Shown: positions 45,305 through 53,489 of the stretch, in pieces | Position numbering within the stretch: position 1 is the first letter of the stretch | Layout: each line of letters begins with the position of its first letter | Source of the DNA: Flavobacterium sp. LC2016-12 | Lineage (GTDB): Bacteria > Bacteroidota > Bacteroidia > Flavobacteriales > Flavobacteriaceae | Assembly (NCBI RefSeq): GCF_015351595.1 | Contig: NZ_JADKPT010000019.1 | Location: forward strand, 1 to 64,000 | DNA: 64,000 bases | Reading direction: 5' to 3' | Notes under the pieces: generated by a model | The model's input: the letters and a program-made list of their open reading frames with translations, nothing else | Told to the model about the DNA's origin: nothing | Databases searched by the model: none | Made by a program: the position numbers and the translations under genes

Positions 45305-45889
45305 TTATAAGGAAAGTAATTTTTGTTTGGCCTGATGTTGCATTTCTTCAAAGAAAGTAGCGAATTCCTGCTCAAATTCGACGTAAAATTCTTTAAGCTC
45401 TTCACTTGCAAATTGCATTTTTGAAAGGTTTTTCGACCTTCGATCCATTTGGGTTAGAATCTGATGAATACCATCAACAGTTCTATAACTTAAAAGCCAG
45501 TTTCTTTCGATCATATAAGGCATTAAACCTTGAGTTTTTTCGGTCAGAATATCATAATTGGTATGAAGTGAATTGTAGAAGCGATTGATAAAATCTTCTA
45601 GTTTTTCATCCGAATATTTGCTCCAGTTTTTTGCTAAAAAATGATCGTAAACAATGTCTACAATCACGCCGGCATAATGATGATATTTTTCATGTAACCG
45701 TTTGGTACTTTGTCTAAATACGTCATGCGAATCTGTATAAGTATCTATAAAACGGTGTAATATAATTCCTTTTTGCACATCTTCAGGAAAATGCTCAAAC
45801 TGTTTTCCACGAATACCATCCGCCATAAAATTGCCGATTTTGATCAAATCATTATCACCTGAAAGATATATGTGGGCTAGGAAGTTCAT
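45305..45889 (-). CDS. acpH: Acyl carrier protein phosphodiesterase-like protein
   Basis: A 194-residue protein of the AcpH family, which removes phosphopantetheine from ACP. Start MNFLAHIYLSG, metal-binding HD-like residues in RFIDTYTDSHDVF, and YDHFLAKNW are family landmarks. Length agrees with E. coli AcpH (about 193). It lies 38 bp upstream of ggt in the same direction and may be co-transcribed. Confidence 0.9.
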   Translation of the reverse strand: MNFLAHIYLSGDNDLIKIGNFMADGIRGKQFEHFPEDVQKGIILHRFIDTYTDSHDVFRQSTKRLHEKYHHYAGVIVDIVYDHFLAKNWSKYSDEKLEDFINRFYNSLHTNYDILTEKTQGLMPYMIERNWLLSYRTVDGIHQILTQMDRRSKNLSKMQFASEELKEFYVEFEQEFATFFEEMQHQAKQKLLSL

Positions 45890-45895
45890 TTTTTT

Positions 45896-46075
45896 TTGAG
45901 TTGCTAAGGTTCTGAGATGCTAAGATTCTAAGTTCTCTCTTGTAAATGTATAAAAACTTTTTTAAATCGGTTTTGTAATAAATCATAGCAACTTAGTCCC
46001 GAAGCCTCGGGATAGCCCTTCGCAACTTTTTTTTAAATCTTAGCACCTTAGCCCCTTAGCATCTCAGCAACTTTT
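45896..46075. repeat. Degenerate inverted repeat of CTTAGCACCTTAGC type
   Basis: Words GTTGCTAAGGTTCTGAGATG at 45899 and, inverted, CTTAGCATCTCAGCAAC near 46056 form long imperfect arms. A hairpin TCCCGAAGCCTCGGGA is at 45997-46012. The whole gap between acpH and glmM is built of such repeats. Similar words occur at 17253-17335. Confidence 0.7.
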
Positions 46076-46076
46076 C

Positions 46077-46084
46077 TATATTTG
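46077..46084 (+). promoter_or_regulatory. Candidate -7 promoter box of glmM (TATATTTG)
   Basis: A perfect TAnnTTTG, 30 bp upstream of the glmM ATG. No clear -33 element. Confidence 0.45.
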
Positions 46085-46113
46085 TAAATAAAAAATAACC
46101 ATATCTCAAAAAA

Positions 46114-47502
46114 ATGACTTTAATAAAATCAATATCCGGAATTCGCGGAACTATAGGAGGAAAAGTTGGTGATAATCTGACTCCGGTTGATGCTGTGAAA
46201 TTTGCATCAGCTTATGGAACTTTTCTGAAAAATAATACTTCAAAAGAAAAATTAACGGTTGTGATTGGTCGTGATGCCAGAATTTCTGGTCCGATGATTC
46301 ATAATTTGGTTGTAAATACTTTAATTGGTTTAGGAATTAATGTAATTGATCTTGGACTTTCAACAACACCAACTGTAGAAGTTGCTGTACCATTAGAAAA
46401 AGCTGATGGGGGAATTATCTTAACGGCTTCTCACAATCCAAAACAATGGAACGCTCTTAAATTATTGAATGAAAAAGGAGAGTTTTTAAGCGGAGCTGAG
46501 GGAGCTAAAATTCTTGAAATTGCAGAAGCAGAAGCTTTCGATTTCTCTGATGTAGATAACTTAGGAGAAATTATAGTTAATGATGCTTATATGGATATTC
46601 ATATTGACGAGGTTTTAAACTTGCCTTTGGTTGATGTTGAAGCGGTAAAAGCGGCTAAATTTAAAGTTGTTGTTGATGGAGTAAACTCTTCTGGAGGAAT
46701 CATTATTCCGAGATTATTAGAATTAATGGGCGTTGAAGTTGTAAAATTATATTGCGAACCAAACGGACATTTTCCTCATAATCCAGAGCCTTTGAAAGAA
46801 CATTTGACTGATATTTCAGAATTGGTAGTTAAAGAAAAAGCACATTTGGGAGTTGTAGTTGATCCGGATGTAGATCGTTTGGCTTTCATCAGCGAAGACG
46901 GTGAAATGTTTGGAGAAGAATACACATTAGTGGCTTGCGCCGATTATGTTTTGAGTAAAACTGCAGGGAATACAGTTTCAAATATGTCATCATCACGTGC
47001 TTTACGTGATGTTACTAAAGCGCATAACGGAAACTATGAAGCAAGTGCTGTAGGAGAGGTGAATGTAGTGGAGTTGATGAAGAAAAATAACGCTATCATT
47101 GGTGGTGAAGGTAACGGTGGAATTATTTATCCGGAATCGCATTACGGACGTGATAGTCTGGTTGGAGTTGCCTTATTCTTAACGCATTTGGCAAACAAAA
47201 AAATGTCGGTTTCGGCTTTGAGAGCTTCTTATCCGGAGTATTATATGAGCAAAAATAAAATTGAATTAACACCACAAATTGATGTTGATGCTATTTTGAT
47301 TGCCATGACTGAAAAATATAAAAACGAAGATATTACTACGATTGATGGTGTAAAAATTGATTTCGCTACAGAATGGGTTCATTTAAGAAAATCAAACACA
47401 GAGCCGATTATTCGTATCTACACTGAAGCTCCTTCTCAGGAAAAAGCTGATGTTTTAGCACTTCGAATTATCGATGAAATAAAAGCAATTGCCGGAATTT
47501 AG
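46114..47502 (+). CDS. glmM: Phosphoglucosamine mutase
   Basis: A 462-residue alpha-D-phosphohexomutase. The phosphoserine loop is LTASHNPKQWN with Ser106, the metal loop is DPDVDRL, the sugar loop is GEGNGGI, and the phosphate-binding loop is RKSNTEPIIRIY near the end. It converts glucosamine-6-phosphate to glucosamine-1-phosphate for peptidoglycan and lipopolysaccharide. A phosphomannomutase/phosphoglucomutase role is the main alternative. A terminator follows. Confidence 0.88.
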   Translation: MTLIKSISGIRGTIGGKVGDNLTPVDAVKFASAYGTFLKNNTSKEKLTVVIGRDARISGPMIHNLVVNTLIGLGINVIDLGLSTTPTVEVAVPLEKADGGIILTASHNPKQWNALKLLNEKGEFLSGAEGAKILEIAEAEAFDFSDVDNLGEIIVNDAYMDIHIDEVLNLPLVDVEAVKAAKFKVVVDGVNSSGGIIIPRLLELMGVEVVKLYCEPNGHFPHNPEPLKEHLTDISELVVKEKAHLGVVVDPDVDRLAFISEDGEMFGEEYTLVACADYVLSKTAGNTVSNMSSSRALRDVTKAHNGNYEASAVGEVNVVELMKKNNAIIGGEGNGGIIYPESHYGRDSLVGVALFLTHLANKKMSVSALRASYPEYYMSKNKIELTPQIDVDAILIAMTEKYKNEDITTIDGVKIDFATEWVHLRKSNTEPIIRIYTEAPSQEKADVLALRIIDEIKAIAGI

Positions 47503-47544
47503 TTAAAAAAGATTCTAAGATTTTTAAATCTGTTTCAAACAAAA

Positions 47545-47579
47545 AAAACTCTTTCATTAAGTTGAAAGAGTTTTTTTTT
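47545..47579. terminator. Bidirectional terminator after glmM
   Basis: A 12-bp stem AAAACTCTTTCA / TGAAAGAGTTTT with a 6-base loop and nine further T. It also faces the convergent GH128 gene. Confidence 0.85.
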
Positions 47580-47603
47580 GGAACTATTTTAGAGAGGTGG
47601 TTA

Positions 47604-49088
47604 TTAGTCTTTGATAATTTTAAGTGATTTTTTAACTGTGCCATAAGTGGCTGTCACGATATAAACTCCAGTTGAAAGTTTATCCCCTATTTTAATATCT
47701 TCATTCGTAAAATGATCATTTGAAGAATAACAAACAATCCCTTTCATGTCGATAATTTTTAGACTTAAAGGCTCAGTTTTATCCGATTTTATATGAAGTG
47801 TTGCTTGTGTTTTAACTGGATTTGGATAAACAGTAAAGAAATCTTTTTCAAGTATGGGATCGTTTACACCTAAGTTGGCAGCAGCAACATCGATAAAGTT
47901 AAAATTCATATCATTTGATTTAAACTTGATTTTAAGATAAACTTCTCCTTTTGGCAATGTAACGCCAGTCACAAGTTCATCAGCATAGGTTTGGTACCCG
48001 CCAGTAACTGGAAAAGTTTCATCTGTTTTTACTACAATATCATTCACTAAAACATCAAATTTACCTGGAACCGTTGGAGATGCTACTCTAAAAGTCAAAT
48101 TATAAGTTCCGGCATCGGCAACATTTAGTATAAATTCATTCCAGTCTCCTGCTTCAATAAAACAAACATTTTGACCAGTTCCGGAATCTGTAGTACTTTG
48201 TAAGCCAGTTCCTTTTCTTCTATAATGTTTGTTGGCTGTAATTCGGCCAGGAACATTCATTTTTTTTGAAGTGTAAGTTGTATTTATGTATTCAGTACCA
48301 ATAGGTTTTAAAACACCACTTTGAGGAGCTAACAATTGTCCTTCCTGCATGTCTATCCAATCGGCAGGAACTCTTCCTGTAAACCAGGAATATCTGTAAA
48401 TGTCTGGATCATTTTCAAAACTGGTAATGATTTCTTTCATGAAGGTAGTTTTCTGATCAGCAGTTTGAATAACTCTATTTGCAAATTCAGTTACCCAAAC
48501 TGGACGATTGTATTTTTTAAGAAGACCTGTAACGCCAATGACAGAGCCTGATGTATTATCATAAGTATGAAAAGCAATATAATCGACTTTACAATTTGGG
48601 CATAAAAGGAAAAATTGATCGTGCCAGGCTACAGGATCAGAAAAACCACCGTAGTTATTTGGACCATTGTAAGCTGGTGAAGCACTAACAATTTCCAGAT
48701 TTTTTGCTGCTGCAATTTTTTCTACATTACCCCATGCATTTACAGCTTCTTGCGGCGTTAATCTGGCACCATCATTAAAATTTGGTTCGTTAAAGGCCAA
48801 TAAATATTTGGCACCTGGTTTTATTCTGTTAATGAAAGCCTGTACTTCGGCATCGCTAATTTTTCCCCAGGCCATTGGTACATATTCAACACCTAGCGAT
48901 TCATAATTTGTATTAATATCGTTTTCAGGTGATGAACCCCAATTGTACCACCACGAAACTCCAGGTTTTAGAGCGAGTAAATCGGCAGTAGAATTGTTTC
49001 CATAAGCAATACCTCTTTTTGGACTTTGAGCAAAAGTGGTTATGTAGATAACAGATATAAAAAATGTAAAAAGTAATTTTTTAAACAT
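47604..49088 (-). CDS. Secreted GH128-type glucanase with CBM6-like and T9SS sorting domains
   Basis: A 494-residue protein from ATG 49088 (MFKKLLFTFFISVIYITTFAQ), a signal peptide; an upstream in-frame start is less likely. The catalytic domain (about 22-250) matches the glycosyl-hydrolase catalytic core (GH128, beta-1,3-glucanase): LAFNEPNF holds the acid/base Glu and WVTEFANR the nucleophile. A carbohydrate-binding beta-sandwich (about 285-400) of the CBM6 type follows. The last 75 residues (FFTVYPNPVKTQATLHI, then GVYIVTATYGTVKKSLKIIK) are a Por/T9SS type A sorting domain. Secretion to the surface is expected. Confidence 0.88.
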   Translation of the reverse strand: MFKKLLFTFFISVIYITTFAQSPKRGIAYGNNSTADLLALKPGVSWWYNWGSSPENDINTNYESLGVEYVPMAWGKISDAEVQAFINRIKPGAKYLLAFNEPNFNDGARLTPQEAVNAWGNVEKIAAAKNLEIVSASPAYNGPNNYGGFSDPVAWHDQFFLLCPNCKVDYIAFHTYDNTSGSVIGVTGLLKKYNRPVWVTEFANRVIQTADQKTTFMKEIITSFENDPDIYRYSWFTGRVPADWIDMQEGQLLAPQSGVLKPIGTEYINTTYTSKKMNVPGRITANKHYRRKGTGLQSTTDSGTGQNVCFIEAGDWNEFILNVADAGTYNLTFRVASPTVPGKFDVLVNDIVVKTDETFPVTGGYQTYADELVTGVTLPKGEVYLKIKFKSNDMNFNFIDVAAANLGVNDPILEKDFFTVYPNPVKTQATLHIKSDKTEPLSLKIIDMKGIVCYSSNDHFTNEDIKIGDKLSTGVYIVTATYGTVKKSLKIIKD

Positions 49089-49263
49089 GGTAATAATTTT
49101 TAATGTGGTTTTTGGATAGATTTTAATCAACTTCAAATGTATACTGTTTGTGTAGATTATCATTTATTCAAATTCATAAAAAATCATTACAAAAACCCAT
49201 CAAAATGTTCTTTAGATGTCTTAAAAACATTGTTTTCGAGTTTTAGCCGACTTACATAAAAGC

Positions 49264-49299
49264 AAAAGTCCAAAAAGCATTACTGCCTTTTGGACTTTT
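49264..49299 (-). terminator. Terminator of the lipid A acyltransferase gene
   Basis: A 15-bp stem AAAAGTCCAAAAAGC / GCCTTTTGGACTTTT with one mismatch and a 6-base loop; T-rich sequence follows on the minus strand. It lies 24 bp after the stop. Confidence 0.75.
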
Positions 49300-49322
49300 A
49301 AGTGTTTTTTAATTAAAAAGTT

Positions 49323-50195
49323 TTATTGAACGCGATGTTTCCATCTTTTATGCGTCCATAAATAATATTCAGGAGCTTCATAGATTTGTTTTTCTACTTC
49401 TCTTAGATATTTCTCCGTGATTTCGAAATTTTCATATTCTTTTGGATTATCAGCAATTGGTATAATCGTCGCTTCATAATAACCTCTGCCAACTTTTTTC
49501 ACTTTGATGAAAATAACGCTTAAGTCATATTTTTTAGCCAACATTTCAGCTCCTGTATGAACCGGAACTTCAATTCCCATAAATTTCATCGAATGAAAAA
49601 TTCTGTCCAGTTTTGGTGATTGGTCACTGGCCAAACCATAAAGACTCAAAATTCCGTCACGTTGGTTTTGTGCCATTAACGGAATTGCTTTCTTCGTTTC
49701 GACTAACTCAGCGTCATATTTTCCTCTGATTTTGCGAACCAGTTTATCAAAATAAGGATTTGCAATTTTTTTATAAACACCAACGCCATTAAAAAGCATT
49801 CTTTTGTTAAGTGTCAAAAGCCATTCCCAGCTTGCGTAGTGTGAAGCCACTAAAACAACACTTTTACCTTTTCTTTCATATTCATGAAAAAGATCCATAT
49901 TGGTAATGGTAAATCTTTTCTCCATTTCCTCAGGCGTAATGCTCATTGTTTTGATCATCTCCAGAAACATATCACACATATGCTGATAAAATTTCTTTTC
50001 GATTTCTTTTCTTTCAGCGCCACTTAAATGTGGTAAAGTAAGTGCCAGATTTTCGCGCACTACTTTTCTGCGATATCCAATAACATGATATACAAGGAAG
50101 TAAACGAAATCCGAAAACCAATAAAATATACGAAAGGGAAGTATTGAAATAAGCCAAAGAAAAGGATAGGCTATTATATAAGCGAGAAACTGCAT
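49323..50195 (-). CDS. Lipid A biosynthesis acyltransferase (LpxL/HtrB type)
   Basis: A 290-residue membrane-anchored acyltransferase. The N-terminus holds a hydrophobic anchor (FLAYIIAYPFLWLISILPF); the catalytic HX4E is in VASHYASWEW (His and Glu), and the LYGLASDQSPK segment follows. It transfers a fatty acid to a Kdo-lipid A precursor. Bacteroidota lipid A is usually underacylated, so the specificity cannot be told. A -7 box lies 14 bp upstream of its ATG. Confidence 0.92.
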   Translation of the reverse strand: MQFLAYIIAYPFLWLISILPFRIFYWFSDFVYFLVYHVIGYRRKVVRENLALTLPHLSGAERKEIEKKFYQHMCDMFLEMIKTMSITPEEMEKRFTITNMDLFHEYERKGKSVVLVASHYASWEWLLTLNKRMLFNGVGVYKKIANPYFDKLVRKIRGKYDAELVETKKAIPLMAQNQRDGILSLYGLASDQSPKLDRIFHSMKFMGIEVPVHTGAEMLAKKYDLSVIFIKVKKVGRGYYEATIIPIADNPKEYENFEITEKYLREVEKQIYEAPEYYLWTHKRWKHRVQ

Positions 50196-50208
50196 CTAGT
50201 TTTTTTTA

Positions 50209-50216
50209 CAAAGATA
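50209..50216 (-). promoter_or_regulatory. Candidate -7 promoter box (TATCTTTG)
   Basis: A perfect TAnnTTTG on the minus strand, 14 bp upstream of the lipid A acyltransferase ATG. The same octamer occurs at 50261-50268 on the plus strand for the divergent gene. Confidence 0.45.
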
Positions 50217-50260
50217 AATTAAAAATGAATAACCATGGATGTTTTGGTTTCTTGTAAAGT

Positions 50261-50268
50261 TATCTTTG
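50261..50268 (+). promoter_or_regulatory. Candidate -7 promoter box (TATCTTTG)
   Basis: A perfect TAnnTTTG 39 bp upstream of the rhomboid ATG; a TTTG-like word lies only 14 bp upstream. Confidence 0.4.
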
Positions 50269-50306
50269 AGAATGATTATATTTACCGTTCACATTAAATA
50301 TTTTTT

Positions 50307-50954
50307 ATGAATACCGTTAATACCGTTTTGGTTGGGATTATAGTTGCCAATGCCTTGATTAGTTATAAAGGTTTTAATGATCTTGCTTTTTTTAGAAAAT
50401 ACGAATTTCACGTAGGAAGTATTCGTTCAGGTGAACAAATCAGAATGTTGTCGTCTGGTTTTTTACATGTTGACATGATGCACTTAATATTTAACATGTT
50501 GACACTTTGGTTTTTTGCACCGGTTGTTATTGAGTGGCTAGGTACAATTTCTTTCATTCTGATTTATTTTGGAAGTTTGATTTTTGGAAGCTTACTAACA
50601 ATGTTGTTTCATAAAAACGATTATAGTTATAGGGCAGTAGGAGCTTCGGGCGCCGTGACCGGAATTTTATATTCTGCTATATTATTGCAGCCCGATATGA
50701 TGTTGGGAATCTTTTTTGTCATTCCGATGCCCGCTTATTTGTTCGGAATTTTATATTTATTGTATTCGATATACGGAATGAAAGCCAAAAATGACAATAT
50801 TGGGCACACAGCACACTTTGGAGGTGCTATAGGTGGTTATTTGATTACTTTGGTAAAAGAACCTTCCTTAATTGTAGACCATAGTTTGATGGTTATTTTA
50901 TTAGCCATTCCTATTTTAATACTTTTTGCGATGGCTAAATTAGGAAAATTGTAA
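50307..50954 (+). CDS. Rhomboid-family intramembrane serine protease
   Basis: A 215-residue protease with six transmembrane helices. The catalytic Ser114 is in VGASGAVTG, and His170 in GHTAHFGGAIGG. A conserved HLIFNM motif at 59-64 supports the fold (His59/Asn62 region). It cuts transmembrane substrates in the inner membrane. The substrate is unknown. It lies 52 bp upstream of a SIMPL protein gene, with the same direction. Confidence 0.94.
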   Translation: MNTVNTVLVGIIVANALISYKGFNDLAFFRKYEFHVGSIRSGEQIRMLSSGFLHVDMMHLIFNMLTLWFFAPVVIEWLGTISFILIYFGSLIFGSLLTMLFHKNDYSYRAVGASGAVTGILYSAILLQPDMMLGIFFVIPMPAYLFGILYLLYSIYGMKAKNDNIGHTAHFGGAIGGYLITLVKEPSLIVDHSLMVILLAIPILILFAMAKLGKL

Positions 50955-51006
50955 GGTTGGCATAACTTTTGAAATGCCCTTATCATAATTTTAAAATATA
51001 ACAAAA

Positions 51007-51696
51007 ATGAAGAAAGTAGTATTATTTTTAACAATCATGTTTATGACTATGTCTTACGGCCAGGAAACCAAACAAATTCCGCAGATCAATGTAAATGGAG
51101 AAGGAAAAGTAAAAGTAGCTCCTGATCAGGTTTCTATTTCAGCTACAGTTGAAACTAAGGGAAATAATGCTAAAGACGTCAAAAAGCAAAATGACGAAAA
51201 AATGGACGCTGTCTTGAAATTCATCAAAAAAATGAATATTCCAGCAACAGATTTCAGAACAAAACAAGTTGCTCTTAATCCGCAATACGATTATGAAAAA
51301 AAGAAAACAAGCTATAATGCTGTTCAGACAGTTGAAATTTTGGTGAAAGATTTATCTAAGTACGATGAATTGATGGAAGGTTTAGTTCAGCAAGGAATTA
51401 ACCGTTTGGACAAAGTTTCTTTTGAATCATCAAAATTAGTGCAATATCAATCTGAAGCAAGAAAAATTGCAATGAAAGATGCTAAAGCAAAAGCCGAAGA
51501 TTACGTTTCTGTTTTAGGTCAAAAAGTAGGTAAAGCTTTTGTGATTTCGGATAACTCACAAGTTTATCATCCACAACCAATGTATGCGATGAAGTCTATG
51601 GCAATGGATAATGCTGAAGGTGCTTCTAACGAAACATTAGCAATTGGAGAAATTGAAATCACAGCAAATGTAAGTGTGAGTTTTATTTTAGACTAA
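51007..51696 (+). CDS. SIMPL-domain (DUF541) periplasmic protein
   Basis: A 229-residue exported protein with signal peptide ending MSYGQ. The SIMPL/DUF541 domain is recognised by INVNGEGKVKVAPDQVSISA, by EARKIAMKDAKAKAEDYVSV, and by a C-terminal beta strand IEITANVSVSFI. Relatives include BP26 of Brucella and E. coli YggE, which form oligomers and are linked to oxidative stress. Function in this organism is unknown. Confidence 0.9.
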   Translation: MKKVVLFLTIMFMTMSYGQETKQIPQINVNGEGKVKVAPDQVSISATVETKGNNAKDVKKQNDEKMDAVLKFIKKMNIPATDFRTKQVALNPQYDYEKKKTSYNAVQTVEILVKDLSKYDELMEGLVQQGINRLDKVSFESSKLVQYQSEARKIAMKDAKAKAEDYVSVLGQKVGKAFVISDNSQVYHPQPMYAMKSMAMDNAEGASNETLAIGEIEITANVSVSFILD

Positions 51697-51720
51697 AAGA
51701 TATAATAAATTCCAATATTT

Positions 51721-51763
51721 AAATCCCAAATTCCAACTTAACAATTGGAATTTGGGATTTTTT
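51721..51763. terminator. Bidirectional terminator after SIMPL gene
   Basis: A perfect 16-bp stem AAATCCCAAATTCCAA / TTGGAATTTGGGATTT with an 8-base loop and a T tract, between the SIMPL gene and the convergent Lrp gene. Confidence 0.85.
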
Positions 51764-51817
51764 ATTAAAAGTCTTTTTTTTTTAGGTTAGGGATTTAAAA
51801 ATTTGAAATTTACGCTC

Positions 51818-52288
51818 TTAAACTGGCAGATTTTTTTCAAACGCAGCACCAAAAGAAAAAAACGAATCCGTGCTTCCAACGCCTTCAATTTGATGAATCT
51901 GCTCGTATAAAATTTTACGAAGCTCTTCATTATTAAAAGAAACAATTTTAATAAATAAGGCATATTTTCCCGATACCCAATGGCATTCGATCACTTCCGG
52001 GATTTCTTTGAGTTTTTCGGCTATAGAGTAGGAGTAACGGGCTTCTTTCGTAACAATTCCCGTATAGGTAATGGTTTCAAAACCAAGTTCTTTAGCGTTT
52101 AGTTTTACAGAGAAACCTGTAATAACTCCTGCTTCCTGCAATTTCTTCACTCTTAAATGTACCAAAGAATTGGATATATTTAATTCCTTCGCAAGATCTG
52201 AAAATGGTATTCTTCCATTCTCACTTAGTTTCTGCATAATTTCTCTATCTAAATAGTCAGTATTTTCATTCTTCTTAGTACCCGCCAT
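51818..52288 (-). CDS. Lrp/AsnC-family transcriptional regulator
   Basis: A 156-residue regulator. Residues 10-60 form the HTH (LDREIMQKLSENGRIPFSDL, then LAKELNISNSLVHLRVKKLQ), and the C-terminal half is the ligand-binding RAM domain (PEVIECHWVSGKYALFIKIV). It is divergent from a DUF1338-ALDH pair, 188 bp apart, so amino acid-responsive control of that pair is likely, with lysine or a related compound as the candidate effector (inference). Confidence 0.93.
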   Translation of the reverse strand: MAGTKKNENTDYLDREIMQKLSENGRIPFSDLAKELNISNSLVHLRVKKLQEAGVITGFSVKLNAKELGFETITYTGIVTKEARYSYSIAEKLKEIPEVIECHWVSGKYALFIKIVSFNNEELRKILYEQIHQIEGVGSTDSFFSFGAAFEKNLPV

Positions 52289-52316
52289 AGCTCTTGATTG
52301 TTTAGATATTCTATTA

Positions 52317-52339
52317 TTTTGACAATTCTTATGTTAAAA
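52317..52339. promoter_or_regulatory. Candidate Lrp-type operator (TTTTGACA-N7-TGTTAAAA)
   Basis: An imperfect dyad with 7 of 8 matching arm positions in the divergent lrp-DUF1338 region. A similar half-site TTTTAACATAA is near 52461, just upstream of the DUF1338 ATG. Suggestive only. Confidence 0.3.
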
Positions 52340-52436
52340 CTAGATTTTAAAGTGTCAAAATTACAAAAAAAAGTGTTTAAGATGTCTATATATCAATAAT
52401 CGTATCCTATGGCTGTTATATGTACATCTTTATGTA

Positions 52437-52444
52437 TAGATTTG
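52437..52444 (+). promoter_or_regulatory. Candidate -7 promoter box (TAGATTTG)
   Basis: A perfect TAnnTTTG match 33 bp upstream of the DUF1338 gene ATG. A degenerate -33 (CTG) lies 21 bp upstream. Confidence 0.45.
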
Positions 52445-52476
52445 TGTCATAATAACAGTATTTTAACATAACAGAA

Positions 52477-53292
52477 ATGAATAAAGATCAATTACTTACG
52501 AAACTATGGGAGCAATATGCTGATATTACTCCATCTGCAAAAAAAATACATGAATTGTTAGAAGACAGAGGTGAAGAAATTCAGAATGATCATATCGCGA
52601 TTCGTACTTTCAATGATAAACGTGTTAATATCGAGGTTTTAGAAAAACCTTTTTTAAATGTTGGTTATGAAGCAAGAGGAGAATATAATTTTGAGACTAA
52701 AAAATTATATGCCAAACACTATGAGCACACTACTGATAAGAACGCTCCAAGAATTTTTATTTCTGAATTAGAATTAGAAAAGTGTTCAGCTGAATTGCAA
52801 GAAACAGTACAAGATATCTTAAACAGTTGTGATCAAAATGTATTCAACGATTCAGAATTGGTTTTAAGCGGTTCTGTTTGGAAAGGAAATTCACAAAAAA
52901 TCTACAAATCATTATTAGAGGAATCTGAATATGCTGCCTGGATGTATGTTTACGGTTTTAGAGCCAATCACTTCACTATAAATACTAATGCCTTAAAAGA
53001 GTTTAAAACTTTAGAAGAATTAAACAGCTTTTTAGAAGAAAGCGGATGGAAATTAAACGCATCCGGAGGGAAAATCAAAGGTACACCGGAACAATTACTG
53101 GAACAATCAAGCACATTGGCAGATTTGTACGTGGTAGATTTTGAAGAAGGTGCTTTAGAGATTCCGTCTTGTTATTACGAATTTGCCCTGCGTTATCCAA
53201 TGGCAAACGGAGAATTATACCAGGGATTTGTTGCATCATCTGCCGATAAAATATTTGAGAGTACTGATGTAAAGCTGCAGGAAACTAAATAA
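52477..53292 (+). CDS. DUF1338 protein, 2-oxoadipate dioxygenase/decarboxylase-like (HglS family)
   Basis: A 271-residue cytoplasmic protein. The DUF1338 family includes HglS, a non-heme iron enzyme that turns 2-oxoadipate into 2-hydroxyglutarate. Metal-site residues appear as His39 and Arg43 in DHIAIRTF, His165 in FRANHFTI, and Glu235 in YYEFALRYP, matching the His-His-Glu set and the substrate Arg. It is shorter than the Pseudomonas enzyme (about 460), which is common in flavobacteria. It sits between an Lrp regulator and an ALDH7-type gene, consistent with lysine breakdown. Confidence 0.85.
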   Translation: MNKDQLLTKLWEQYADITPSAKKIHELLEDRGEEIQNDHIAIRTFNDKRVNIEVLEKPFLNVGYEARGEYNFETKKLYAKHYEHTTDKNAPRIFISELELEKCSAELQETVQDILNSCDQNVFNDSELVLSGSVWKGNSQKIYKSLLEESEYAAWMYVYGFRANHFTINTNALKEFKTLEELNSFLEESGWKLNASGGKIKGTPEQLLEQSSTLADLYVVDFEEGALEIPSCYYEFALRYPMANGELYQGFVASSADKIFESTDVKLQETK

Positions 53293-53328
53293 TAAAATTC
53301 AAAATAAGTTTATTGACAATGCTTTATT

Positions 53329-53415
53329 CCTGCAAGGTTTTTTCAACCTTGTAGGTATGACTATATATTCAAAACCTGATATTTAAAACCTACAAGGTTG
53401 AAAAAACCTTGCAGG
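53329..53415. repeat. Perfect 28-bp inverted repeat (CCTGCAAGGTTTTTTCAACC)
   Basis: Arms at 53329-53356 and 53388-53415 are perfect reverse complements, with a 31-bp AT-rich loop. CTTGTAGG and CCTACAAGG are internal words. The element lies between the DUF1338 and ALDH genes. Such fold-backs are repeated widely in Bacteroidota intergenic DNA. Confidence 0.9.
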
Positions 53416-53489
53416 ATAATGAACTTAGGGAGTTAAAAACAATCCTGCTTTTTGATAAAAGCAGTATAACAAATTAATAAAAAGTCGAA

